Of a stretch of 64,000 bases of DNA, positions 12,157-24,800 are shown piece by piece. Under the pieces are notes generated by a model. That model was not told the origin of the DNA, made no database searches, and was given only the letters and a program-made list of their open reading frames with translations. Position numbers and translations under genes: made by a program. Position 1 is the stretch's first letter. Each line of letters starts with the position of its first letter. The DNA is from Enoplolaimus lenunculus (lineage: Eukaryota; Nematoda; Enoplea; Enoplida; Thoracostomopsidae), in assembly GCA_030248215.1 (NCBI GenBank), contig JASANG010002941.1:1-64000 (forward strand), in the 5' to 3' direction.

Positions 12157-13083
12157 GTTGATACAACAAAAGCGGAAAAAATATATATAAAAATGAACGT
12201 TAGTCGGTTCTTCAGTAGGGCTGGGCTCTACCTTAACATATGCTATATCGGTCTACTGAGGAATTTTTTGGACTAATTACATATACGTCAGTAGTTACTT
12301 TTGGATTCGATAGTATGGATACCAACGTATGGTAGGTAATAGAACTTATCACGGCTAATAATAGCACGAGTGCATTGTTAGCGTTCCTAACTGCGCCAGA
12401 ATTTAGTCGGAGTCAAAGTTGCAATTTTAATATTTGTTTCTGGTTCAGTGGTGATTAAGCAATTTTTTTAGCCACGTCAATGATTGCATATATCAACTTA
12501 AATTTGTATTGTGTTGAAAAAAGACGAAAACGCGAATGCATCGAAATTTTTGACCGAAACAGAATATCCGGTTCCCGTCTGGTCTGGCACAGGTAGGTAT
12601 ATATTGATTCCAGCTATAATCCTACGTCACGACATTTGATACATGTTTCCTTTTCTTGTAGACGTTTGGTATTCTGCTCGTCGTTTGTGCTATTACCACG
12701 GATATGAGAGTTGAGACAATGATAATTCAAAGGGTACGCGTAACGTGATCTTTAGGCTAGCGTACCTACTAGTCTTTAAATAGCGAGAGACAGAAAATGA
12801 CGTTTTCCTTCTATACTGCGGTCTATTGACCTGATTCTGTGGTCGGCGTATGACCAGACAAGCTGTCTCTCTCTCTCGCAAACTAGACGGAACGGAATAA
12901 TATATAATATGGCTTGCACTGAAGATTAATGCTGGTTTCGAAAGTTTGATGACGTAGTGTTTTAGTTATGCTACATGGTGGTGTTCGAAATTGTTACTGT
13001 GTCTACGACGTTGTGCTTGTTGGTTTCAGACACCTTTTATTTGCATAATAGCTAAATTCTAGGCCCATATTGTCAAATGCGTA
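12157..13083. other. Non-coding stretch, nothing recognised
   Basis: Includes ATATCCGGTTCC near 12565, probably a fragment of the ATCCGG transposon family. No supported gene. Confidence 0.4.
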
Positions 13084-13240
13084 TAGCACCTATCATCAGT
13101 TGGCGATATTGTTTTCTAACTGACAAACAACTGCAATTGCAGATCTCAAAATTGAGCGCGAACGATGTGCTGAATTTCGAACCTCAACCTGCCCATGTTC
13201 CAAAGTTAAAGGACCTATCGCCAACTGGTGATAGGCGCTA
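13084..13240. repeat. 157-bp element with 25-bp inverted arms
   Basis: The left arm 13084-13108 (TAGCACCTATCATCAGTTGG...) and right arm 13216-13240 (...CCAACTGGTGATAGGCGCTA) are reverse complements with 2 mismatches in 25. It is probably a very short inverted-repeat transposon or a stable hairpin. The ORF across it is not a gene. Confidence 0.75.
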
Positions 13241-13934
13241 CACCCATTTGAGAATACGGGCTCTAATGTACAGTGGTATGAGCTTATTGTTCGACCATAC
13301 GCTCGTAGCCAGCTTCGAACATTGTCGGGGCTAAGAACATGGTCAGTAGAGGCATGTTAGATGAGCCAGGCTAAAAGTTTTGTAGGGTGGAACATTGTTC
13401 TGTTTGGAACTGGGCCCCTGTTTGGCTAAGGGCCTATTGGTGTATTGGATAAGCCAGTCTTGCATTTACCACTGTTTGTTGGTTATGTAATTGTTAAATT
13501 TAATTAAGACCTAATTTATTTTGTAATCATTGGTTAATCGAACATGTCTAATGTAGAAGAACGCAGGTTTATGGCTTTTATTCGATGACTTTGAGATGGC
13601 TTTTGTTATGGGTAGCTATGTAATTAGTTTGGTATTTGGTGTGTTAAAGAGAAACTTTTTGGGAGTTTTTCTACTGCAAAGTTAGTCGTTTTCGACGTGC
13701 GTTAAATATATTGTAGACCGATTGTCCGATTGTTTTACAGCGAATGTAACATTGTATACGAAGAATATAGTTTAGTTTTCTCTGAACATTTGTATGTGTG
13801 AAAAGTCTGTTACAGTTTGCCGTGAATGGTGTTCCGATTTATATTAAAATTGCTAAGCTAGGCTGTTATATGTGACATGCGGATGCATAGAGACAAGTAA
13901 TACCATCATGCTGATGCTACGCATCGGTAAAAAT

Positions 13935-13974
13935 CACTGCTGCATATGCATTGGCTTCATATGCAGCAGCAGTG
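13935..13974. repeat. Short hairpin, CACTGCTGCATATG arms
   Basis: CACTGCTGCATATG at 13935-13948 pairs with CATATGCAGCAGCAGTG at 13958-13974, apart from a 3-base bulge, around a 9-base loop. Nothing shows that it is transcribed. Confidence 0.5.
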
Positions 13975-14060
13975 AGAACATGGAAGAACCAAGATACAAG
14001 TGTATAATGTTGAGGTTTGTATAAGACATAAAAGCAGACAAAGTCAGCAGTTGATTGTGA

Positions 14061-14292
14061 GGCGGCGTGGCTCAGTGGCTAGCGCGTTCGATTCGATGAT
14101 CTGTCGCCCGAGTTCGAAACCTCCTGGGAGCGTCCCTCATTTTCAGCTGCTGAGGACTCAGAATTAACAACCGTCGTACTATTGCCTACCCAACGTATGA
14201 TATTGTATACGGTCCCGTCATCCATAACGGACCAACAGCGTCTTAACGGCTCGAGGTCTCCTCCAATCTATATCTATCTACCTATCTATCCG
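14061..14292 (+). repeat. tRNA-derived SINE-like sequence
   Basis: An A-box-like GTGGCTCAGTGGCTAGCG (about 14067-14084) and a B-box-like GAGTTCGAAACC (14110-14121) are spaced as in a tRNA gene. They are followed by a non-tRNA body and a TATCTATCTACCTATC tail at about 14268-14290. The acceptor stem does not close, so this is a SINE or tRNA relic rather than a working tRNA gene. Confidence 0.6.
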
Positions 14293-14669
14293 TAATTGAG
14301 GTTACGGCTTAGGCTTAGGCAAAGACTTAAGCTGAGGCAACCGTTTTTGAAGCCTAAGCGTAACGCTGCGTTTGGGATAGTGTAGGAGAACACTACTTGC
14401 CCACGGTATCAAGACCAAAATTTCAAAATAACAGTGGGTTGATATAACTACGTATTGTTCACTCATTTGTCGTTCTATATTCTTAATTGAATACGTAGCA
14501 GGATTTTAGTGCCCAGCATTAACCCTTTCACTCATAGAGTATACTATGAGCAACTAAATACAATAATCTACGAGCAATACACACACTGTGAGCAGTGTTT
14601 AACATTTATAACATATATGCGCAGTGTTAAATGTCCACAAGACGTTAGAGCCTACTCGGGCTCGAGCGT

Positions 14670-14741
14670 CAAGCTCCTATAGCTCAGTGGTCATCGTAAA
14701 CGCCTCCCAGCCGTGAGACTGGGGATCGCATCTTACCTTGA
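14670..14741 (+). repeat. tRNA-like relic
   Basis: GCTCCTATAGCTCAGTGGTC looks like a tRNA 5' half with an A box. CCCAG and CTGGG can form an anticodon-like stem, and GGGGATCGCATC is a weak B box. There is no matching 3' acceptor strand, so it is a pseudogene or SINE head. Confidence 0.4.
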
Positions 14742-15554
14742 AATTACATTGTCATTTGAAATTGACAATATTAATGTGAGAAAGGATTAAAGATTGTAAG
14801 AGATGAGTCGTTTAGTTGTCGGCTTGTGAATTCAACATGTAAAATGCCGGTTTCCTACAAGGAATTGGGTTTTTTCTACTGCGTGTGCAAACAAACCATC
14901 AAGACGGGACTGCTTTTTGGTTCATACTGCAATTACGTATGTTACAACTTCCTTAATTTATAGGTTCACAGTATTATAAACAAAACTGTAAATACTTTAG
15001 CTGTGTATGTAATATATTTAGTAGATTAATATGACGTGTACGACGTATATATGTATGTGTTTATATTGCGTTGATAATTGCCGTCAAAGTGGTCTGAGTG
15101 GTTTTTAATTTATATTTACACACGAACTGCGAAATCCATATTATTATGGGGTTGCAAGTCCCCTTATTTGATGACAAAATTTGTAAAGGCTCTGAATATA
15201 TACGGCTATGGCTGTCAAAGTTTGATAGGAAGGAAGGCTGAAAGTAAAGTAGTCAATTCGATTGAAGAATAGATGCAACTTTGGGATTCTGGGACTCTGG
15301 GTGTGATAGTTCTTTGGCATCAGTTTATATATTGTGGACAACTATACTGTTTAGTGTTTTAGAACGAGCTTTATTTTGAACGATTACCGTTCGTTGTATA
15401 ACCATTGACTTTTGCATGTAGAGACAACTGCGATGCCGTATGGTACTGCTAAACTGTTAAACAAATCAGGTTTTGGTTGGGGTTTCGTGATAGAAAAACG
15501 GTGCTGCTGCTGCTACACAGATTAAACGGCGGTAAGTAACTGAGACGACTAAGT
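14742..15554. other. Upstream region of the cadherin gene
   Basis: No promoter motif could be assigned. CTGCTGCTGCTACACAG ending at 15520 could be a 3' splice site joining a non-coding leader, and TAA at 15537 closes the frame upstream of the ATG. Overlapping ORFs at 15078-15341 on both strands are not supported. Confidence 0.4.
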
Positions 15555-15848
15555 ATGGTGTACTCAATCTCGGCGTTAAACGGGTTATTGACGTTCACTA
15601 CTTACAATTCGCGGCGGTTGTGTTATTTGACCAAATTGACGTTGTGTTGCTATCTCGTGGTTTCGGCGTTAATCGATTTGTCATACGCGTCAAAACGGTT
15701 GACGAAACGGCGTAGCAAAACCAGCGAACAACTGGCAACGTTTGTGGGATCGCGTGGCAGTGGCCGGTCAACAAAGTCGACGTGGAGCCGGTTTGATTTT
15801 ACTCAGTCGAGTTATAACGCGAGTATACCCGAGAACTCGAGGGGCAAT
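15555..15848 (+). CDS. Exon 1: signal peptide and start of cadherin repeat 1
   Basis: 98 codons ending in phase 0 before donor GTGAGT. A hydrophobic stretch around residues 23-45 (LTLCCYLVVSALIDLSYA) after a short basic region reads as a signal sequence. The exon ends in YNASIPENSRGN, the typical first strand and PEN-type Ca2+ motif of a Fat cadherin repeat 1. The ATG at 15555 is the first in frame after TAA at 15537. A 5' non-coding exon or trans-splice site (for example at the CACAG ending 15520) is possible but unproven. Confidence 0.85.
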
Positions 15849-18800
15849 GTGAGTTTTTGGCTAGTTTGATGAGTTTTGGTTACAATGGGGTTTTATAGAG
15901 GAATTAAAATTTTAGTTTACTACGGTCGAGGATCGGTCAATAAATACGTACGTTTGGCTTAAGGATTTAGTGTATTACGTATTCAAGCATTTTGCAAGTT
16001 GTATTACTGCAGTTATTATAAGCTTATGATTGTGTTAGTTATCCGAGAAGAAAAGTGCTGTTTGGTAGTATGATTCAGATTTGAAAATGTAATTGGAACT
16101 CGTGTCGAATGAGAATTTCGTTTGCACCCTGAAGCCGTTAGATTGTCGTACTGTTTCAGGTATACGCGACTCCAACAACAAAAATGGGCATCGCAAACCT
16201 GCCAACGGACCCAGCAATTGTATTTGAAATTAAATTTGCAATACTATCCGGCGATCCAAAACAGTATTTTCGAACCGAAGCCGAACGGGTTGGTGATTTT
16301 GCTTTTTTGAGAGTCGCAAAAACTTCAAATCCATTCCAACAACTCAATCGTGAACAGCGTTCGGTGTACACGTTAATTGTTGGTGCGACGTTGAAAATTA
16401 CTAGCCAGCAAGGAAAGCTCCAGTATGCGAGAACAGCGTCGACGCTGCAAGCGAAAACAACACTCACGTTGACGATTACAGATCAAAATGATCAGGTATG
16501 GTAAACGTGGTTTATAATTTGAGAAGAAATTAATTCAGTCGGGTATTATAGGCGCCATACGAGTTGCGTCCGGGTCCGCGAATTCCGGTTGTTCAGGGTA
16601 GTTTGGGCGAAAGGTTTGCGCAACATGCACGCTACTTTAATTTCCGGCAAAACGCCGATATGCGTATATAAGGTTCTGGTATCCAGTACAACGCTATTTG
16701 GTTTAGGGGTACCGAATTTCAGAAAACTGGCTGTATAACTGATTGTCGTTAACATCTTGTTGCGATTGTATTTCTGGGCAGGTCAATAAGTTCAACTGTT
16801 GATACGCTGTAGTAAAAATGAAAAGTTCAAGCTATCAACTAATTCTTATTCAGTAAACACATATTACTGCGCGATCAAGTTTTTTGGACCTGTGCACAAT
16901 TTAGATGCTACTTACATCTAGTCAATATCTGGTTCCAGTAAAAAGTTCGCTATCCGGATCCAATATCCGGCACATTAATATCCTGTCGCATCCTGACTAC
17001 AGGTTTCGGTCCGGGGTTTCTTGGTACAAAATTGAAATTCAATCTGAATCTGTGATACGGTGATGTTGAGTAAATTTACGTTATGTTCATGCAAAATTTC
17101 TTTTAGAATTTGTTGTTAAACATATGTACAGCGTCACTCTATTATAGCAATTTTTATTGGTTTTAGGCGCCTGTATTTCATCCCAAAGAATACGATGTCG
17201 CCATAACTGATACAATCGAGCCTTTTGTGCCGTTTGTACGAGTTTCGGCGTCGGACGCCGATGCTGGGCTCAACGGCGAAGTGTACTATCGGCTGGACCC
17301 AAATGAAGCGACGGTTGATGGCACAGACCTCTATTCGCACACTTACGACGGCACTGCTGGCGGCCCTTCTATTGATTCAAGCAGTGATGATGTAGATGTT
17401 GGATTAAGCGATCCATTGGCAGCATCTGCACCGCGAACGCTGCCTTTTGCAATTCATCCGATTACAGGTGAGATCACGCATAAAACAGATTTGTACGTTT
17501 ATTTTCTATGCAGACCGGATTTAGATTAGAGATGGTTTGGAGACGGGACCAACACGAAATTCAAGGTCTGACTCGGGTGGTTTTCACAACAAAAGTTTAT
17601 TGCACGCCTTTTTCGACAATGGCCAGGTTTCTGATACTCTACTTAAGTACGAGCTAATACTTAAGTTTGTGCTGTGTAACTACGTAACCATATTGTCTTT
17701 GTTAAATTCGTACTTAGACTTAAGTCACCACAAAATTTAGTGAATTGCAGACTAAAAGTTCTGGCATACTATTCTTGGTTCAACTGAAATTGTTGACTCA
17801 TCGAACCTCTTTAGCATAAAATATATCTGTGGCTTCCTTGTTCAGACACTGTCCCATAATCTGCAATTATTATTAGTTGGTGTCCAAAAAGTTAAGTAGT
17901 TACTTAAGCCACGACTTAAGTAAGTACCTGAGAAAAACTTATGTAAATATTTAAATAAGATTTCAGAAACTCAGCTAATATCTATCAGATAAGTACATGT
18001 TTTTCTACAGGTGAGATTAGTGTTACGCAACGCCTTGTTGAAATCCCACGAACATACCGGCTGTCTGTCATCGCTCAAGATCGATCGTCAATTTTGGCGT
18101 CTGGGCGCCGCCGTGCGCTTGCAATGCTTCTAACATCGTCGTCGGCCGCAACGCCGATTCTGTCTGCGACGCACATCAGTGGTGCCGGCTCTCGAGGCAT
18201 TGGACCACGGACACACGTCGTTCGAGGAGAGAGCCGGGCCCAAGTAACGGTTCGTGTTTCTTCGGCAAATTTCAAATCACCGACCATTCAATTGGTTGGT
18301 GGTCGTGATGATGACGTCGAAGCTAATCACACACCGGGATCTACATGGTCTGGTTTGATAGTGATAAGTATGTCCAGTGGATCTGAGAATTCTGGAAGCG
18401 GAGATATATCTTCTAGTATTTTACCGCGACCGCCTTTATTTCGTATTCGAGATACTGATGCTGGGAAACATGGCCACATTTCGAGCGTAAAGCTACGTAT
18501 GAAAAATACAACTCAGGGAATTTGGTTGAGGGTTCGGAAAGTACTATTTGAAGATGATCTGTATGAAATTGTGGAATCATTGAATCAGTCTAATCGGTCT
18601 TTGGTCGTAAGAATGTTGCGGGAGCCGCTGGCAGTTTCGTTGACCGCAAGTGATAGCGGTATACCTCCACGTCGTACTACTGCCGATATTTTGCTCAAAC
18701 TGAATCTCGTTCCACATCATGCTGCTGCCCAAGGTCTCCCATCGGACAGAAGTGGGTTGCTTGGTTGTGCTGGTGCCGGATTCAAAGGCCGCCATAAACC

Positions 18801-21800
18801 GAGCGGCTATACACTTTATTTCAACGTTTCAGAATCGGTTCCGGTTGATACTCAACTCGGATTAATCTCCCATCACTTGGCATTGAATTCAAAAAACCAC
18901 GGCCTTGACTTAGACTTTTTAAACCATGGGAGTGCCAATGCTCATGTGACGTACACAATTGTTGGTAGCGATCGTAATCAAGATAAAATAGTACCGTTTT
19001 CTGTAGATCCTGCGTTTGGCTTGTTATCGCTTAACGGGGAATTGGATTTTGAATTTGAAGTGCAATTTGAATTCAAAGTTGAAATTAAGTGTCGAGATGA
19101 ATTTAATCGAGATTCGATTTATGCAGTTTATGTTCCGGTTGTTGTAAATGTTTTGGATGCAAACGATCATAGCCCAGAGTTTAGTGAACCGTGGGTTAAT
19201 TTAACACTGCCGTCTAGCGTTGTATCTGATGGTCGCAACACTCCAAAGGTTGTGTATCGAATCGTTGCTCGTGATAATGATTCCGGACCTGCAGGGCAAA
19301 TCAGCTATCGTATAGCTAGGGCGCGACCGTCAAAGCATCCGTTTTTGGTAGATCCGCTTACCGGAGAGCTCAAAATTAGGCCGAAGCTGGCGTTTGATCT
19401 GAGTCGTGGTGGAAATAAAGAGTTTCTAATTCAAGTATGTGGCCATGGATGTGTTCTGTACGAGCTGTTTCAATTTTTCCATATTATGTTCATGTTATTC
19501 AGTACAGGAAACAAAGTGACAAGTTATTTGATTCTGGGGTAGTATCCGGCCGAAATATATGGTTTGAAATCCGGTAGTGTCTTAATGTGCTGGAGAGTTT
19601 TAGCATTTGAAACGTTGAATAAAATTTAGCATTTTGCAACTAAACACTATTATACTCGCTGTATACTTTTTTGTTTGGTATATAAAAAAGAAATTCAGTC
19701 TAGTATTGTACGTTTAATCACTTGTCCGATTTGATTTTCAGATACGAGCTTCTGATTGGGGTGCACCGCTACGGCGGGAAGGACAGTTACCAATGAAGAT
19801 ATCACTGGAGGAACGTAATGAAACCGCAAGCAACACGAGACGTCGCGTTTTGCCTGTAAATACTGATTGGATAACTATTATATCGTCTCCAGCACCAACA
19901 AATTCCCACTCGCCTGAGTTCGTTACTTCAGATGTATCGGCAAGCCAGACAGCAGGATCCAAAGGGAATGCTGGGCAAGTAGCATCGCTTGGTTCGTCAG
20001 CTTCGAATCCGGTCCGGATTCGAGTTTTAGACGACGCAGGGCCAGACACTGTTGTCCATCAGTTCCAAGCTTCAGATTATGATTTTGGGTACGATGGATA
20101 CGTTCAGTATGTAATTGAGCCTCAAGAGGGTGAGGGTAGCTTAGCCAGGGAAGGTCGAAGCAACAGGAGTTGCAGAGAAGGGTCATCGTTATCTCTGGAA
20201 GTTGCAGTTGCGAGGGCGACATTAGCGTTAAACGTGACTTCGGGGGAACTGAGGCCGGCACGGCAGTTGACCACATACGATGCAGGTATGGTCAACCGAT
20301 TTGTAGTTCGAGCTGTGGACGGAGGTGTCCCATCGCGGAGCGCTGAGTTGTACGTAGAGGCACAGATTGTACCTACGACGATTTCGAGGTTGGTATTTAT
20401 GAGGCATAGGTATTATGCTAGGGTGGACGAAAATGTAGCTTCTTTGCAGCCCGTGATTCAGCTGGAAGCCCGGATGCCACATTCTTTGCCGTCGGTTAAG
20501 GACGAACGTTGGTGGAACGCTAGTGTATGTGGCCAGCCTACCAGTAGTAAAACTGACGCTAACAAGGTTACATACTCGATTGAGAATATAGACGCGCTGG
20601 CTGGGGCGTTTTTGATTGATCATCAAACAGGGTTAGTGTCGGTAAGCACTAGTGCGCGATTGGATCGTGAAATTCGGTCTAGCTATGAAATTAGGATTCG
20701 TGCAACTGCCGGCGGAACGGTTGCGACTGATGGGTCTGGTGGTGGTGGTGGTAATATAACCAGTGGAAGCGTTAGATATGAAGGCTATACGACCTTGGTT
20801 GTTGACTTGAACGACGTTAATGATAATGAACCACGTTGTCCTACATTGGGACCTAGCGTGACCAAAATAGGAGCCTCCCATATGACAAGGCTGACATCTG
20901 GTGAGGATTTATTTAGCGGTAAAAATGTTGTTGGCAGATATTTTGACTCGACTGCGATTTCTGCTAAAAGTTCTCCGCGTGGGGTTGGACTGCTTCAAGG
21001 ACAAATAATTTCTGGTAGTTCTCAATCAGTTTCCAGTGGTAATGAGTATCGGGTCCGTATTCCTGAAGATTTTCCGGCTGGGTCGATGGTGACTTGTCTG
21101 ACAGCTTCAGATCCGGATGCTGGCGCTAACGGTGTTGTTACTTATTCGCTGAAAACGTTACAGCAGGGATTGCCATTTCAGGTAGGATAAAAATTTCATA
21201 TAATTTTTGTGAGTTCTAAATTTTGTGAAAGTATAGTTTTATTTATCAAAATTTACGACAGTTAATTGGTTTTAAACTAGATATATCTTTATTCTTTTCT
21301 ACTTTCAGATACAAGTGTTTTCAATCAATATATAATTTTTTGTATTTGTTAGCTTATATGGATTGAATAAAATGTTATTGACAACGTCTTAATCAAATAT
21401 ATCTTATTATCACTGTTTTTCGGCCAGAAATTTGCGACAGAAAGGGCGAGAATTATTTTTGGGCCAAAGGATGTTAGCTATTGGGACGAAATCGCAACAC
21501 CTTCAACAAGATGTTACGAGAGCAATCATATTGTTTCAGATAGATCCCATTTCGGGTTGCATATTTTCGACGGCAGATTTCGATTATGAATCGCGGGCGC
21601 ACTATAATGTTTCGGTAGTTGTTCGCGACAGTGGGTCACCAGATTCACTTGGTACTACGTGTCACGTTGGTGTAGACTTACTGGACGTCAATGAGAACAC
21701 ATCACCGCCATTTTGGATAGATCCTGTTTCAAGGCAACGCGTTATGGTAGTTCAGGCTGCCGTTCCAGGTGAGCTTACGCCATTTTTTAGTTTTGAATGG

Positions 21801-24800
21801 TGTGATTAAATAGCTTATTGGCTCTCACTCAAATCAGATATAGCTTTCACGTTTTGTAGAGATTTTATACCGCATATGCGCGTAGTAATTGTTGAAGACT
21901 GCGCTCGATGCCTAATTTCGCTTACACAGTGTGCTCTAAGTTGCTTGTAATCTACTCTCTGCCAGAATGGGTTAATATTTATATTATTGCTTCAGAAAAT
22001 GAGCCTGTTGGCACAGAGGTGGTTACCGTCAAAGCGGTTAAAGATGCTGAAGGCGGTTCGTGGCCTCAGCGTGATGTATCAGGAGTGGGATCTGTCGACG
22101 AATTTGGTTCCGATGTCGGAGGTGCAGTGATTTCGTTTGCATACTCTATACGTGGCGGTTCTGGTCTTGGAAAGTTTACAATTGACGATGCAGGTTAGTT
22201 AAGTTCTTAGTGATAGCCAGTGTAAAAGACGTGGTTTTAGTTGCACTGGAAAGTGTATAGAATTACCACTAAGTATATTGCGGCTGGAGCGAGGAGTTGT
22301 TTCAAGCAGTACCAGAGTGTTTTTGTAAGGCTATTTAGAATAGTCTGAATGTCTGTTGGTCGAGTTGAAGAGCGAAATTTTGGAAATGTGTCTAAATGTA
22401 TATACTCCGGTTCTCTTCCGTAGCTTTGATAGAAAATAATCGCTTTGAGATCTCTTCTACTGTAATCGAGGAAGAACAGCAAAAAGTGCCACATTTTGTT
22501 TGTATGGAGTCCGAGAGCAGTAACTACGGTTATCAAAAATCAGAGTTCCAAGTGGAATTATATTCCGCAGAAAACCGGAACAGGAACAACATTTTGCTTT
22601 TTCATCAGAACAGGGGCAAAAACAGGGAAGCGAATTGCAAACTATGTTGCATCATTGAGTAATATTGCTAAGTGACTAACGCAAAATAAAATATGCTTCT
22701 TTTTTCGGCTGTGTTGAGTTTGCCTGAACCAGTTTCCCCAGTTCTGCAAAAACATGCGTCAATGATTTGAAATATGTGAAATGTGCAGACGGAACACAGG
22801 TTGTAAAAATAAGCCAAGACTTTCAATACTATTTTGAACACTAAGTATTCATTTTTGCTAAAAAAACCGCAAAAATTCAGGTGCCCGCGTCTTTCAACGC
22901 CTGGACAATAACACGAATTGCATTTTTGTAGGAATTCTGGTGAAACGTTGACAAATACCTAAGTCAGATTAATCAGGCTTTCACGATTTTTTGTCGTAAA
23001 TTTAAGATTATTGTTTGTATTGTAAACAGTATATTTAAATCAATTTATGACATTCTGCTATATTGCAACAATCGCTGCAGTAATAGGCTTATGTATACCA
23101 AAAAAAACCTCGCCATGGATTTTAAATCATATTAATTCTTATTGTTTTCCGTAAGCATGTCGCTTTTTGCAGTTTGAATGAAAGGTGGTTTATAATCCCA
23201 GTGAGGCGTCCGTCCTTTATTTTAACAGCGGCATCAGCGTACGATTCAAGAAAAATCTGTAGTTGGAAACAGATTTCGGTTTTGATGATGGATCGCATGC
23301 TGCATTATATTTAAGCACATGCAATTTTGCACGCTTACCCATGCATCTGCGATAGGCTGAGGGTCAAGAAAAGCATTGTTAATATGCGAGCGTAAACCCG
23401 TCTGTGCCTAAACTATAATTGTTGACCTTAACCGTGGGAAAAGTGCATAAGAGCCAGCCGGCAATTTTTCGCTATTAAAGGTGGCTCAAATTTATTTTTA
23501 TCATTCAATTTTCTTTCATTAGTATAATTTCAAGAAGAGACAGTTCTTCGAGTGGGGTGGACTGAACTTAGACACGGGAGATTTTTGCCGAGTGAGTTTT
23601 GCGGTGGATCATGTTCAAAAGAACCCCATCATTTCGATACCGAAACGCCACACAGCTAGGACATGTTCTTGATAAGTTAGGCTTGTTTGTTTATTTTTGT
23701 TTACAATATTCACACTGTGGATGGATTAACATCAAATAATCGGATTTTGTCTACTTTATATATTTGCTTAAATAGAAACACCATCACTATGAGTCTTTTG
23801 GGAGTCGTTTGAAAGCTTTTGATATTTTATATTCTGGTCATACGTACATATAGGTTTGAAACTGGATGCTAGAAAGCGTCAGCAATGTTAACATAAATGC
23901 TTGTCAAAGTTTTACGTAGTATCGTGTTGTTGTTGTTGTTGTTGTTGTCGGATTCGAATAGAAAAACGGATATCGGATACGAATAGAAAAATCGGAAGTC
24001 AGTTCGATCCGGTTCACAATATGCATTTTGCAGCCTGTTTCTTAAACGTATGGGCAATATACTTGTCTCTAGCCGTGATTTTGGTTCGGCGGGTGTTACA
24101 GTATTTGCATTCATATGAAAGAAAGTGTGAAAAATCTCATTGTTGCTGCCGTTTCGGCGTTCAAAGACGCCGAAACTAGAATTTTTATGGTTTCGTGGTA
24201 AATTATGAAGTATCTGCGTAAAAATAAAAATTAGTTTTTTGTGTGGTCTGCAAATTCGTCACACATTTTAATTATCTGACACACGTGTTTGGTAGAACTC
24301 GGATAATAAGCTACCGAACAGCATTATTATTATTATTAGTTTATTTTTCGTTGATACAGTATATTTGCATTTCCTGTAGCCTGTTTTGGCTCGAAAATGA
24401 ATTTTTATTTCTATTCAAGCTTACGGTGAAATGTAGTATTGAAGTTGTTTATGTTGGAACCAAGAATTTAGTACGTATATATATGTATATGTATATATAT
24501 GTATATATCAGGGTGCAACCGGAATTGCAATTTACCGGAACCGGAATTTGAAAATTTTACAGGAACCGGAACCGGAAAGTGAAAAATGCGTTTCACCAAA
24601 AATTTCATTTTAATCTTATGTTTTGCTCTATTATTTGTGAAATAACCTTAGTCGAACATAGGTATTTATTTTACTTGTTGTATTTTAGATTTTCGTCGTC
24701 GACTGAAGTGAAATCCACCATCAATGGCTTATATTCGGAGTACAAGTGGCTTTCAAAAGAGATTCTTAAAAATTAGCAAAGTTAAGAAAACGGCCAAATT

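Noticed and set aside
14061-14135. Functional tRNA gene
   Set aside because: A- and B-box-like motifs exist but the acceptor stem does not close and a SINE-like body follows.
22396-22662. Extra cadherin exon in intron 7
   Set aside because: The frame has no cadherin motif, and exon 7 joins exon 8 directly with correct phase and domain order.
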